The notes under the pieces are model-generated. The model ran no database searches. It saw nothing but the letters and a program-made list of their open reading frames with translations, and had not been told where the DNA came from. The translations under genes were made by a program, and so were the position numbers. From contig FPIT01000005.1 of NCBI GenBank assembly GCA_900119285.1, forward strand, positions 186,001 through 250,000: 64,000 nucleotides of DNA. Reading direction: 5' to 3'. Positions 33,019-41,642 of this stretch are shown here, one piece after another (within the stretch, counting starts at the first letter, position 1; each line of letters opens with the position of its first letter). The DNA comes from Prevotellaceae bacterium HUN156. GTDB taxonomy: Bacteria > Bacteroidota > Bacteroidia > Bacteroidales > Bacteroidaceae.

Positions 33019-34698
33019 ATGCTACAGATTCGCTGCAAGAACAACAACGTGACGAAGAGTTTCCCAGAGGGAACTTCCCTGCTGGACGTTTATCAAGAGT
33101 TTGCCGAGGAAATCAATTTGCCCTACCCCGTGGTATCGGCAAAAGTAAACAATGCCTCTCAAGGTCTGAAGTTCAGACTCTTCCAAAATCGTGACGTGGA
33201 ATTCATGGATGCTCGTGAGGGCAGTGGACATCGTGTCTATGTACGCTCACTGTGTTTCTTGCTCTACAAGGCAACACAGGATGTATTCCCCGGTTCAAAA
33301 TTATTTATCGAGCACACCATCTCACGCGGTTACTATTGTAACTTCAAGAAGAAGAACAACGAACCATTGGCAGATGGTGACGTGGAGCAAATCTGCGAGC
33401 GCATGAAAGAAATCGTAAACATGGATATGCCGTTCCGCCGCACAGAAGCTACCAACGAGGAGGCTATCCGTGTATTTGCGGAACGCGGCTTTGCTGATAA
33501 GGTAAAGTTGCTTGAAACCAGCGGACAAATCTATAGTGACTATTATACGTTGGGCGACACTGCAGACTATTATTATGGCCCGTTGGTGCCCAGTGCCGGT
33601 TATCTGAAGGTTTTCGGACTAGAGCCTTACCATGATGGTATGCTGCTACGTGTGCCCGACTGGAACAATCCTACCATTCTGGCAGAGAAGGTGGATATGC
33701 CAAAGACCTATGAGATGTTCCGTGAGAAGACAAAATGGGACATCATCATGCGCCTGTCAAATGCGGGCGATGTAAACAAAGCCATCTTGAAAGGTCATGC
33801 TTCAGAACTCATTCAGGTGAGCGAGGCGCTACAAGAGAAAAAGATTGTGCAGATAGCCGAAGAGATTGACCGTCGTTTCCACGACGAAGAGAACCCCATC
33901 AAACTGGTACTTATCACAGGTCCTTCTTCATCTGGTAAGACAACCTTCTGTAAGCGTCTGAGCATCCAACTCTTGGCTTGCGGTCTGCGTCCGTTATCAT
34001 TCTCTACCGACGACTATTTTGTGAATCGTGTAGATACGCCTAAGTTACCAAATGGCGACTACGACTTCGACAATATCGAGGCAGTGGATTATGCACTACT
34101 GGAAGACCACCTGACTCGCCTGATGCAGGGTGAGCGCGTAGAAGTGCCCGAATACAACTTCGCCACAGGTAAGCGTGAATGGAACGGCAAGAAGTTGAAG
34201 TTGGCTGGTGATACCGTACTGATTATCGAAGGTATCCATGCCTTGAACCCACTGCTGACACAGAAGATAGAGGATTCACTGAAATATAAAATTTATATCT
34301 CAGCATTGACCAGCATCTCACTCGACGACCACAATTGGATACCGGTACGCGACAACCGCTTGTTGCGTCGCATCATTCGTGACTACAACAAGGGAGCATT
34401 TACCGCACAAGAGACTATAGCACAGTGGAAGAATGTATGTGAGGCTGAGGACAAATGGATATTCCCCTATCAGGAGACCGCCGACGCCATGTTCAACTCG
34501 GCACTAAACATCGAGTTTGCCGTATTGCGCACCCACGCCGAGATTATTCTCTCGTCAGTACCCAAGAACTGCGATGAATATTCTGAGGCACACCGTCTAT
34601 TGAAGTTTATCCACTACTTCCTGCCCGTTAGTGACAAGGAGATACCACCCACGTCAATTATGCGTGAGTTTGTGGGCGGCTCCTCATTCAAATACTAA
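33019..34698 (+). CDS. Uridine kinase/phosphoribulokinase-like nucleoside kinase
   Basis: A 559-aa two-part protein. The N-terminal ~270 residues resemble the TGS and editing-type domains of threonyl-tRNA synthetase (FPEGTSLLDVYQEF, FIEHTISRGYYCNF, DMPFRRTEATNEEA). The C-terminal part is a P-loop kinase of the uridine kinase/PRK fold: GPSSSGKT at 301-308, FSTDDYF, DNIEAVDY, IIEGIHALNP. The substrate is probably a nucleoside; this follows family knowledge. It is divergent from menB and its 3' end overlaps that of menD by 11 bp, an insertion-like position in the men cluster. Confidence 0.85.
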   Translation: MLQIRCKNNNVTKSFPEGTSLLDVYQEFAEEINLPYPVVSAKVNNASQGLKFRLFQNRDVEFMDAREGSGHRVYVRSLCFLLYKATQDVFPGSKLFIEHTISRGYYCNFKKKNNEPLADGDVEQICERMKEIVNMDMPFRRTEATNEEAIRVFAERGFADKVKLLETSGQIYSDYYTLGDTADYYYGPLVPSAGYLKVFGLEPYHDGMLLRVPDWNNPTILAEKVDMPKTYEMFREKTKWDIIMRLSNAGDVNKAILKGHASELIQVSEALQEKKIVQIAEEIDRRFHDEENPIKLVLITGPSSSGKTTFCKRLSIQLLACGLRPLSFSTDDYFVNRVDTPKLPNGDYDFDNIEAVDYALLEDHLTRLMQGERVEVPEYNFATGKREWNGKKLKLAGDTVLIIEGIHALNPLLTQKIEDSLKYKIYISALTSISLDDHNWIPVRDNRLLRRIIRDYNKGAFTAQETIAQWKNVCEAEDKWIFPYQETADAMFNSALNIEFAVLRTHAEIILSSVPKNCDEYSEAHRLLKFIHYFLPVSDKEIPPTSIMREFVGGSSFKY

Positions 34699-36232
34699 GC
34701 GAACGGAAATATTCCTTATATACTCGCTCGTCCTCTGCAGCATCGGTAAAGACTTCCAGAAGTACAGGACGCTCACTTCCCATCTGCAATAAGGTATCAA
34801 CGCCTTGCTGCATCTCTTCCATATTGGTTGCCTTCAGATAGACCACATCGTTCTGCTTACAGATGCCCTCGGCAGAGGTGTCGTGTTGTGCAGAGACATA
34901 GGCATCACGTGCAGGGCTCTTTTCCAACCCTGGCAGCATATTAAAAATACCCCCCTTCCCATTGTTCAACAATAAGATACGGAAGTTTCCCTTCAGGTTT
35001 TGATTCCACAAAGCATTTTGATCGTAGAAAAAACTAAGGTCACCAATAACACAAAGAACTGGAGCATCTTGACATGCAATTGAGAAGCCTGCGGCCGTAC
35101 TTAGTGAACCTTCAATACCATTCACGCCACGATTGCAATAAATGGGCGATTTAGCATAGATATTGGCCAAACGAATAGCGGTGGAGTTAGCGTAATGAGT
35201 TGAACCATTGACCATTGACCATTGACCATTGAGATACTTCACCGTTGCCATTTGAGAATAAGCGGGTTCATAGGCTTCTACCTGCTGACGGATATTAGCC
35301 AACAAAGCCTCCCACTTTTGTACAAAGGGATGTGGCATCTCCTCTAAATTGAATCGTACCATATCGGCCACTACCTGCGGATCACCTTGAACGACATGAG
35401 TGAGATTCATAAATGTATCCGTCACCTCGCCTTCACGATTAACCACCCATGTCTCTTTAGCCTTTCGCAAGAAACGCTTTACTCGTTTGCTCACAATAGA
35501 GCCACCGGTATAAAGTACAAAATCGGGCACATATTCTTCATCATCCTGCACAAGCATGACAGCCTCATCCATCAAAGGATTCATCGGCTGACCAGCAATA
35601 AGCATAGGACGCTTAGCCTGCAGAAACATCCTACAGATATGTGTCAGTGTTATGTTCGTACAGTCGGCAGGAATCAGTTCTATCTTTCGTTCCTCAGGCA
35701 AGGATGCAACAGAGAAATCGAACAAGGGCTCTGTGATAGGCACATTGATATGCACTGGCGCATGACGCTCTATCAGGGCCTCGTTTACTAGGCGATTGCA
35801 ATACCATCGTTCCTCGTCGTCATGGGGTTCGGGCAGCGAGACTGCTTTCTTCACAAATCGTCCTAACGCATCAGGCTGAGGAAGGGTCTGACCATCGAGT
35901 TGGTCAATCCACTGAGGGGGACGATCGGCAGAGATTACTACCAAGGGAACATGCTGATAATAAGCCTCAGCCACAGCAGGAACAACATTTAGCAAGGCCG
36001 TACCACTAGTAACACAAACGGCGACAGGCTCGCATAAGCACAACGCTATACCCAAAGCATAGAACCCTGCACTGCGTTCATCGGTAACAGGATAGCACTG
36101 GATATCAGGACACTCGTTGAAGTTATGTACGATAGCCGCATTGCGACTGCCAGGACAAACAACAGCATGCTTGATGCCATGAGCAACGAGCAAGGCCGTT
36201 AATATGTTTACATTCTCTTTATTGCTATACAT
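34688..36232 (-). CDS. menD: SEPHCHC synthase (2-succinyl-5-enolpyruvyl-6-hydroxy-3-cyclohexene-1-carboxylate synthase)
   Basis: Thiamine-diphosphate enzyme that joins isochorismate and 2-oxoglutarate. It has 514 aa. Motifs: CPGSRNAAI and TDERSAGFYALGIAL (ThDP-activating Glu region), ISADRPP, and the ThDP/Mg motif GDLSFFYDQNALWN...LLLNN. A 7-bp repeat (35200-35234) encodes the inserted segment NGQWSMVNGSTHY (about 335-347). It lies 13 nt after menF. Confidence 0.94.
   Translation of the reverse strand: MYSNKENVNILTALLVAHGIKHAVVCPGSRNAAIVHNFNECPDIQCYPVTDERSAGFYALGIALCLCEPVAVCVTSGTALLNVVPAVAEAYYQHVPLVVISADRPPQWIDQLDGQTLPQPDALGRFVKKAVSLPEPHDDEERWYCNRLVNEALIERHAPVHINVPITEPLFDFSVASLPEERKIELIPADCTNITLTHICRMFLQAKRPMLIAGQPMNPLMDEAVMLVQDDEEYVPDFVLYTGGSIVSKRVKRFLRKAKETWVVNREGEVTDTFMNLTHVVQGDPQVVADMVRFNLEEMPHPFVQKWEALLANIRQQVEAYEPAYSQMATVKYLNGQWSMVNGSTHYANSTAIRLANIYAKSPIYCNRGVNGIEGSLSTAAGFSIACQDAPVLCVIGDLSFFYDQNALWNQNLKGNFRILLLNNGKGGIFNMLPGLEKSPARDAYVSAQHDTSAEGICKQNDVVYLKATNMEEMQQGVDTLLQMGSERPVLLEVFTDAAEDERVYKEYFRSLSI
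35200..35234. repeat. 7-bp tandem repeat tract inside menD (ATTGACC type, 5 units)
   Basis: ttgaacc, attgacc x3, attgaga, in frame within menD; 35 bp in total. Confidence 0.85.
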
Positions 36233-36245
36233 GACACGAAAAATA

Positions 36246-37271
36246 TTAAAGTAGAAGGCGACGCATTGTATCCAGTTTGGTTTCGGTCTCCTGCCACTCT
36301 TGTTCCTCTACACTATCTTTCAACAGTCCACCGCCTGCATAAAGGCGATAGCCATTCTCAAACAGTTGCATACAACGCAACGTAACATACAAATTGGTTT
36401 GTCCATTCACAAACAAAGGACCCAAGAAACCACTATAGTAGCTGCGCTGGTGATGCTCATAATCAAGTATAAACTGGAAAGCCTCTTGTTTAGGCAAGCC
36501 ACAGACAGCGGGTGTGGGATGTAAAGCCTGCAGCAAATCGCCTAGATGCGATGCGTCAGGCAGAGAGAAACGGAAATCACTACGCAGATGAGCCAGATGG
36601 GCCGCACGCGTGGTGTAGGGTCCTTCCTCATGGATGTCATCTGTAAACTGTTCCAGTTGACGAGTGATATAGGTAGCTACATAGCGTTGCTCTTGTATAT
36701 TCTTATCGCTCCAACGAACCTGTTCTGCAAAAGGCATCGTACCAGCCAATGCCATCGTATGCCACTCATGATTGGTTCCTGACAACAGAATCTCCGGTGT
36801 AGCAGTGAGCCATAACCCACTCTGTGGCGTATATGCCAGCGAAACCAACACACGTGGATAGTGCTCACAAGCCCGACGGAACAAATCAAGAGGCGAGACC
36901 TCCTCACTTTTTTCTATCTCTATGCTACGCGAGAGCACCAGCTTTTGGAAATCACCATTTGTCAGATGGGCATGGAAGTTATGGAAATCGATGTGATAGT
37001 TTTCTTTGGGAGAGCTAGAGAAACTAGAGATTCTAGAGAAACTAGAGATTCTAGATAAATTAGATAAACTAGAAAAACAAGAAAAGACCTCCACCTCTTC
37101 TGGTGCTATCAGCTGGATGGGCAGAGAGGCTGATGGAGCAAAAGGAGCAAAGACAAAGCCTTGCTTATCACTCAAGGCCGTACACGAAGATAGTTGCGTA
37201 ACTCCACCCGCAATATATGTCATCTCCTGCGCATAAGGCAAGCGAAAAAGGGCAAATCCCTGCATATCCAT
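36246..37271 (-). CDS. menF: Isochorismate synthase
   Basis: Chorismate-binding enzyme of 341 aa that starts the menaquinone branch. The chorismate_bind core is visible (LVLSRSIEIEKSEEVS, LSGTNHEWHTMALAGTMPFA, TPAVCGLPKQEAFQFI, RSYYSGFLG, LYAGGGLLKDS). The start ATG overlaps the menI stop (TGATG). About residues 63-86 (SRISSFSRISSFSS and neighbours) are encoded by a 9-bp repeat, a low-complexity linker before the core. Confidence 0.92.
   Translation of the reverse strand: MDMQGFALFRLPYAQEMTYIAGGVTQLSSCTALSDKQGFVFAPFAPSASLPIQLIAPEEVEVFSCFSSLSNLSRISSFSRISSFSSSPKENYHIDFHNFHAHLTNGDFQKLVLSRSIEIEKSEEVSPLDLFRRACEHYPRVLVSLAYTPQSGLWLTATPEILLSGTNHEWHTMALAGTMPFAEQVRWSDKNIQEQRYVATYITRQLEQFTDDIHEEGPYTTRAAHLAHLRSDFRFSLPDASHLGDLLQALHPTPAVCGLPKQEAFQFILDYEHHQRSYYSGFLGPLFVNGQTNLYVTLRCMQLFENGYRLYAGGGLLKDSVEEQEWQETETKLDTMRRLLL
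37015..37086. repeat. 9-bp tandem repeat tract inside menF (CTAGAGAAA/CTAGAGATT, 8 units)
   Basis: Eight 9-bp units in frame: ctagagaaa, ctagagatt, ctagagaaa, ctagagatt, ctagataaa, ttagataaa, ctagaaaaa, caagaaaag. A 9-bp period keeps the frame whatever the copy number. Confidence 0.9.
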
Positions 37272-37684
37272 CACTTCTTCTGTTTGATGATATAGTTAGT
37301 TACACGAACGGTAGAGATTAATTCACCTGCCGAATTGCTAATATCAACCTGCCAGACATGGAGCGTATTGCCTCTATGCTGCAGATGGGCACAAGCCGTA
37401 ACGGTATCGCCCTCTACTACTGCCTGCACATGACTACCACTTACCTCAATACCCACACAGGCACAACCAGGACACAAAGCAGAAGAACCTACTCCCGCTA
37501 CATTCTCGGCTAAAGCCAAAGAGGCGCCACCACTCAGAAATCCGAAAGGTTGGCGATTGCGCTCATCAACTTTCATACGTGCCATACAAATATCATCCTC
37601 GGGTGTGGAAATAAACTCCATCCCGAGGGCGGTACTTAAATTGGGCTTTGCATTAATCAGCTCTTTTATTTTTTCTACGTTCAC
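37271..37684 (-). CDS. menI: Hotdog-fold thioesterase, probable DHNA-CoA thioesterase
   Basis: A 137-aa PaaI-type hotdog thioesterase. The core motif QPFGFLSGGASLALAENVAG carries the usual Gly/Ser-rich helix with the catalytic acid (E of LAEN), and GDTVTACAHLQHRGNTLHVW is the second signature. Its position directly before menF and menD supports hydrolysis of 1,4-dihydroxynaphthoyl-CoA; the assignment rests on context. Confidence 0.8.
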   Translation of the reverse strand: MNVEKIKELINAKPNLSTALGMEFISTPEDDICMARMKVDERNRQPFGFLSGGASLALAENVAGVGSSALCPGCACVGIEVSGSHVQAVVEGDTVTACAHLQHRGNTLHVWQVDISNSAGELISTVRVTNYIIKQKK

Positions 37685-37705
37685 TATCTTCTCGGAATTA
37701 TCTAT

Positions 37706-38689
37706 TTACTTAAACAATGAATACTCTTTCACCTTCCATGCCAGAGCACTGGCACCAAGTACTTTGCGCTCATGGTCATTAACGGCAGAGAGTACAATCT
37801 TCACTTTATCACGAATATTGCCAAAGACATGTTCCTTAAAGGTCTCTTCTACGACATCCCACATCTTCGGATAAACCATCTTGATGATTTCTCCCGTAAT
37901 GATGATGGCTTCAGGGTTTACAATACTTGCATAGTTGGCAATACCTATACCCAACAACACACCAGTATAGCGCCATACCTCTATAGCCAATGCGTCATTT
38001 TTATTGGCAGCATCCAAGATAGATTCCAGTGTCAGTTCTTTCGCATCACGCAGGATACTAGGTGTATCCGTTTTCTCCATCAATTCACGAGCGGTACGGA
38101 TAATGCCACGATTAGAGACATACTCTTCCAAACAGCCTTGACGACCACAAGTACACTGACGACCACCATCCTCAATACAAGCATGACCTACCTCACCAGC
38201 AAAGCCATCGTATCCCAAATGGGCAACGCCATTGCTGAAGAAGCAACTACCTAGACCACTACGAACCATGGTGATGGTGATGAAGGTTTCCATGCCGTGA
38301 GCTACGCCATAGGCAGACTCACCCAGTGCAGAGCAATGAGCATCATTACCCAGTGCAACAGCCAAGCCAATACTATCACGAAGCATGGCAGCCAATGGGA
38401 CGACACCTTTCCAAGGCATATTGGCAGCATTCTCAATACAACCCGTCAGGAAGTTGGCACTAGGTGCGCACATTCCCACTGAGCGGATATTCTCGTAGCC
38501 ACCATTAGCCTCAGCCAATGCAATGACACGCTCTGACAATGCCTCAACAAAACTATTAATACTAGCGTATTGTTCTGTCTGTATACTATCTTGAGCGATA
38601 ATATTACCACGCAAATCAACCACCGCAATCGTAGTGGTGTTGACATCTATATCGATACCTATTACTCGGGATTTAACCTTATCGTTCAT
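37706..38689 (-). CDS. ROK family protein with altered ATP-binding motifs (copy 2)
   Basis: A 327-aa ROK-fold protein without the DNA-binding N-domain of NagC-type regulators. The zinc site CTCGRQGCLE (C179, C181, C186), sugar-site GEVGH (165-169) and catalytic Asp116 are kept. The phosphate-1 motif is DIDVNTTT instead of DLGGTN, the ATP loop is RSGLG (143-147) instead of GTGxG, and NDANA is NDAHC. Kinase activity is therefore doubtful; it may be a sensor or a specialised kinase. It lies 21 nt from both its paralogue and menI. Confidence 0.82.
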   Translation of the reverse strand: MNDKVKSRVIGIDIDVNTTTIAVVDLRGNIIAQDSIQTEQYASINSFVEALSERVIALAEANGGYENIRSVGMCAPSANFLTGCIENAANMPWKGVVPLAAMLRDSIGLAVALGNDAHCSALGESAYGVAHGMETFITITMVRSGLGSCFFSNGVAHLGYDGFAGEVGHACIEDGGRQCTCGRQGCLEEYVSNRGIIRTARELMEKTDTPSILRDAKELTLESILDAANKNDALAIEVWRYTGVLLGIGIANYASIVNPEAIIITGEIIKMVYPKMWDVVEETFKEHVFGNIRDKVKIVLSAVNDHERKVLGASALAWKVKEYSLFK

Positions 38690-38710
38690 GATTATATCGT
38701 CCTCTTTTAA

Positions 38711-39691
38711 CTACTTAAACAACGAATATTCCTTCACATCCCATGCCAGCACACTAGCACCCAACATATTACGGGTACGATTCTCGAGGTTAGAAACCAC
38801 GAATTTCACTCTCCCCTGTATATTGTGGAAAATATGTTCCTCAAACGTTTGATTTGCGGGCTCTAATAGCCATTTACCAGCCTGAGCAATACCACCTGTA
38901 AAGACGATTGCTTCTGGATTCAAGATAGAAGCATAGCCGGCCAAGCCCAAGCCAAGGTAATAGCCCGTACGACGATAAGTCTCTATGGCTAACTCATCAC
39001 CCATCTCACAAAATTCGTGGATAATATGTGGTGTCAACACCTCCACCTCACGCATCTTTGATGGTTCTGAGCGCTCAGCCATAATATCCTTGGCATTCTG
39101 TATAATACCATTAGCGGCCACATAAGCCTCCAAGCATCCTTTCTTACCACAGCCGCACTGACGGCCATTAGGAACGAAACAGGTATGTCCCACCTCACCA
39201 GCAAAACCATCGTATCCCAAATGAGGAACACCATTGCTGAAGAAGCAACTACCCAAGCCATGGCCTATAGAGACGATAGCAAAATCGCGCATACCATGAG
39301 CAGCGCCAAAAGTCTGCTCGCCCAATGCCTTTGCATGAGCATCATTCGCTAGAGCCACAGCAAGTCCTAAACGATCACGCAACATGGCAGCCAAGGGTAT
39401 CACCCCTTTCCAAGGCAAGTTGGGAGGATTCTCAATACTACTCGTACGGAAGTTACCGCTAGGCACACAGATTCCCACGGAGCGGACACTCTCAAAGCCT
39501 CCGTTCTGTTCGACTAGTTGCTGAATATGCTCACAAAGCACAGCCAGATAGTCTCCAATGACAGGATGGTTTGCCGTTGTAAAATAGCACGTTGCAATAA
39601 TTTCGCCACGTATGTCGACAATACCTATCGACGTTCGTTCCAGACTAATGTCTACGCCAACGACCCGTGTCTTGATACCATTCTGAATCAT
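38711..39691 (-). CDS. ROK family protein with altered ATP-binding motifs (copy 1)
   Basis: A 326-aa paralogue of the next gene, sharing the ends (...WDVKEYSLFK against ...WKVKEYSLFK) and the changed motifs: DISLERTS for phosphate-1, IGHGLGS for the ATP loop, NDAHA around the Asp. The zinc site CGCGKKGCLE and GEVGH are intact. It is the first gene of a probable ROK-ROK-menI-menF-menD transcript, read from the promoter at 39723-39753. Confidence 0.82.
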   Translation of the reverse strand: MIQNGIKTRVVGVDISLERTSIGIVDIRGEIIATCYFTTANHPVIGDYLAVLCEHIQQLVEQNGGFESVRSVGICVPSGNFRTSSIENPPNLPWKGVIPLAAMLRDRLGLAVALANDAHAKALGEQTFGAAHGMRDFAIVSIGHGLGSCFFSNGVPHLGYDGFAGEVGHTCFVPNGRQCGCGKKGCLEAYVAANGIIQNAKDIMAERSEPSKMREVEVLTPHIIHEFCEMGDELAIETYRRTGYYLGLGLAGYASILNPEAIVFTGGIAQAGKWLLEPANQTFEEHIFHNIQGRVKFVVSNLENRTRNMLGASVLAWDVKEYSLFK

Positions 39692-39722
39692 AACAATTGT
39701 GTTTTACTCGAGTATTACGGGA

Positions 39723-39753
39723 CAAAAATAGTAAATAATTTTTTGTCCACAAA
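39723..39753 (-). promoter_or_regulatory. Promoter of the ROK-ROK-men transcript
   Basis: On the minus strand TTTG (39753-39750), 19 nt, TATTTTTG (39730-39723): a full consensus match 32 nt before the start codon. Confidence 0.75.
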
Positions 39754-39769
39754 ACTTTATGCCAGTTTT

Positions 39770-39803
39770 TTTGCAAATATTTAAAGATTTCTTTGTACCT
39801 TTG
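39770..39803 (+). promoter_or_regulatory. lysS promoter
   Basis: TTTG (39770-39773), 22 nt, TACCTTTG (39796-39803). It excludes an ATG at 39793 as the lysS start. Confidence 0.65.
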
Positions 39804-39834
39804 CATCGTATTACGACATTTTTTGATATTAGAT

Positions 39835-41622
39835 ATGAACGTTTTAGAACTCAGTGAACAGGAAATTGGCAGACGTGAGAGTCTGCAAGAGTTGCGCAAG
39901 ATGGGTATCAATCCCTACCCTGCAGCAGAGTATCCCGTAAATGCATGGAGCACAGATATTATTGAAGACTTCGAGGATCTGCCCGTCATTGGAAAAGACG
40001 AGGAAGGCAATGATGTACGTGAGACTGCCACACCGGAGAATAGCCGTATGGTAAGCATCGCAGGACGAATCATGAGCAAGAGCATCATGGGTAAGGCTGC
40101 CTTTGCCAAACTGCAGGACTCTAAAGGCCGCATTCAGGTATATGTACAGCGTGATGCCATTTGTCCCGATGAGAACAAAGACCTCTATAATATTGTATTC
40201 AAGAAGCTCCTTGATTTGGGTGACTTCATCGGCGTGAAAGGTTACGTATTCCGCACTAAGACTGGCGAGATCAGCGTTCACGTTATGGAGATGACCGTAC
40301 TGAGCAAGAGCTTGAAGCCACTGCCCGTCGTAAAGACTGATGCTGACGGTAAGGTATATGACGCATTCGATGATCCCGAGTTGCGTTATCGTCAGCGCTA
40401 CGTTGACTTGATTGTAAACGCTGGCGTAAAAGACACGTTCCTGAAGCGTGCCACCATCATTCGCACTATGCGCCGCATCCTTGATGAGGCTGGCTATACA
40501 GAGGTAGATACTCCTATCCTGCAGAATATTGCAGGTGGTGCTTCTGCCCGTCCATTCATCACTCACTTCAATGCCCTGAATCAGGACATGTATATGCGTA
40601 TTGCCACCGAGCTCTACCTGAAGCGCCTCATCGTAGGTGGTTTCGAAGGTGTTTATGAGATGGGCAAGAACTTCCGCAACGAGGGTATGGACAAGACTCA
40701 CAACCCAGAATTTACTTGCATGGAGCTCTACGTGAGCTATAAAGACCTGCTGTGGGGTATGACCTTCACAGAGAAGATGCTGGAAGAAATCTGTACAGCC
40801 GTAAATGGAAAGCCTGAAGTAGAGATTGACGGAAAGGTTATCTCATTCAAGGCTCCATTCCGCCGCCTGCCTATCCTTGATGCCATTAAGGAGAAGACAG
40901 AATTTGACTGTGATGGAAAGACAGAAGACGAGATTCGCGACTTCTGCAAGTCAAAGGGCATGGAGGTTGACGAGACCATGGGTAAGGGTAAGCTCATCGA
41001 CGAACTCTTCGGAGAGTTCTGTGAAGGCTCTTTCATCCAGCCTACCTTTATCACTGACTATCCCGTAGAAATGTCTCCTCTTACCAAGATGCACCGTTCT
41101 AAGCCCGGACTCACCGAGCGTTTCGAATTGATGGTAAATGGTAAGGAGTTGGCTAATGCCTATTCTGAGTTGAACGATCCTATTGATCAGGAGGAGCGTT
41201 TCATTGAACAGATGAAACTTGCCGACAAGGGTGATGACGAGGCGATGATTATCGACCACGACTTCTTGCGTGCATTACAATATGGTATGCCTCCCACATT
41301 TGGTATCGGTATCGGTATCGACCGACTGGTTATGCTGCTCACTGGTAAGTTTGCTATTGGTGAGGTCATGCTGTTCCCCCAGATGAAGCCTGAGAAGAAA
41401 GCACCTCAGAGCACACCTGCAGAGTGGGCCGAGATTGGCGTAACAGAGGAATGGGTACCCGTTCTGCGCAAGGCAGGATTCAACCTCATTCAGAATATCA
41501 CCGGCGAGAAGGCACAAGGTCTTCAGCAGAAGATTGGCGACATCGTCAAGAAATATAAGCTCGATATGCAGAAGCCCTCTGTTGATGAGGTGCAGCAGTG
41601 GATTGAGAAGGCGCAAGCCTAA
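39835..41622 (+). CDS. lysS: Lysyl-tRNA synthetase (class II)
   Basis: Charges tRNA-Lys. It has 595 aa, about 90 more than E. coli LysS because of a central insertion and a C-terminal extension (PAEWAEIGVTEEWVPVLRKA...) typical of Bacteroidetes. OB-fold anticodon domain at about 60-160 (AGRIMSKSIMGKAAFAKLQD); class II motif 1 around RTMRRILDEAGYTEVDTP; motif 2 GKNFRNEGMDKTHNPEFTCM; motif 3 GIGIGIDRLVMLLTG. The start MNVLELSEQE at 39835 is placed after the promoter. Confidence 0.96.
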   Translation: MNVLELSEQEIGRRESLQELRKMGINPYPAAEYPVNAWSTDIIEDFEDLPVIGKDEEGNDVRETATPENSRMVSIAGRIMSKSIMGKAAFAKLQDSKGRIQVYVQRDAICPDENKDLYNIVFKKLLDLGDFIGVKGYVFRTKTGEISVHVMEMTVLSKSLKPLPVVKTDADGKVYDAFDDPELRYRQRYVDLIVNAGVKDTFLKRATIIRTMRRILDEAGYTEVDTPILQNIAGGASARPFITHFNALNQDMYMRIATELYLKRLIVGGFEGVYEMGKNFRNEGMDKTHNPEFTCMELYVSYKDLLWGMTFTEKMLEEICTAVNGKPEVEIDGKVISFKAPFRRLPILDAIKEKTEFDCDGKTEDEIRDFCKSKGMEVDETMGKGKLIDELFGEFCEGSFIQPTFITDYPVEMSPLTKMHRSKPGLTERFELMVNGKELANAYSELNDPIDQEERFIEQMKLADKGDDEAMIIDHDFLRALQYGMPPTFGIGIGIDRLVMLLTGKFAIGEVMLFPQMKPEKKAPQSTPAEWAEIGVTEEWVPVLRKAGFNLIQNITGEKAQGLQQKIGDIVKKYKLDMQKPSVDEVQQWIEKAQA

Positions 41623-41642
41623 TGTTCAATATTCAATGAACC

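Noticed and set aside
39793..39834. ATG at 39793 as lysS start
   Set aside because: It overlaps the -33/-7 promoter region (TACCTTTG at 39796-39803), and the extra residues (YLCIVLRHFLIL) are unlike LysS.
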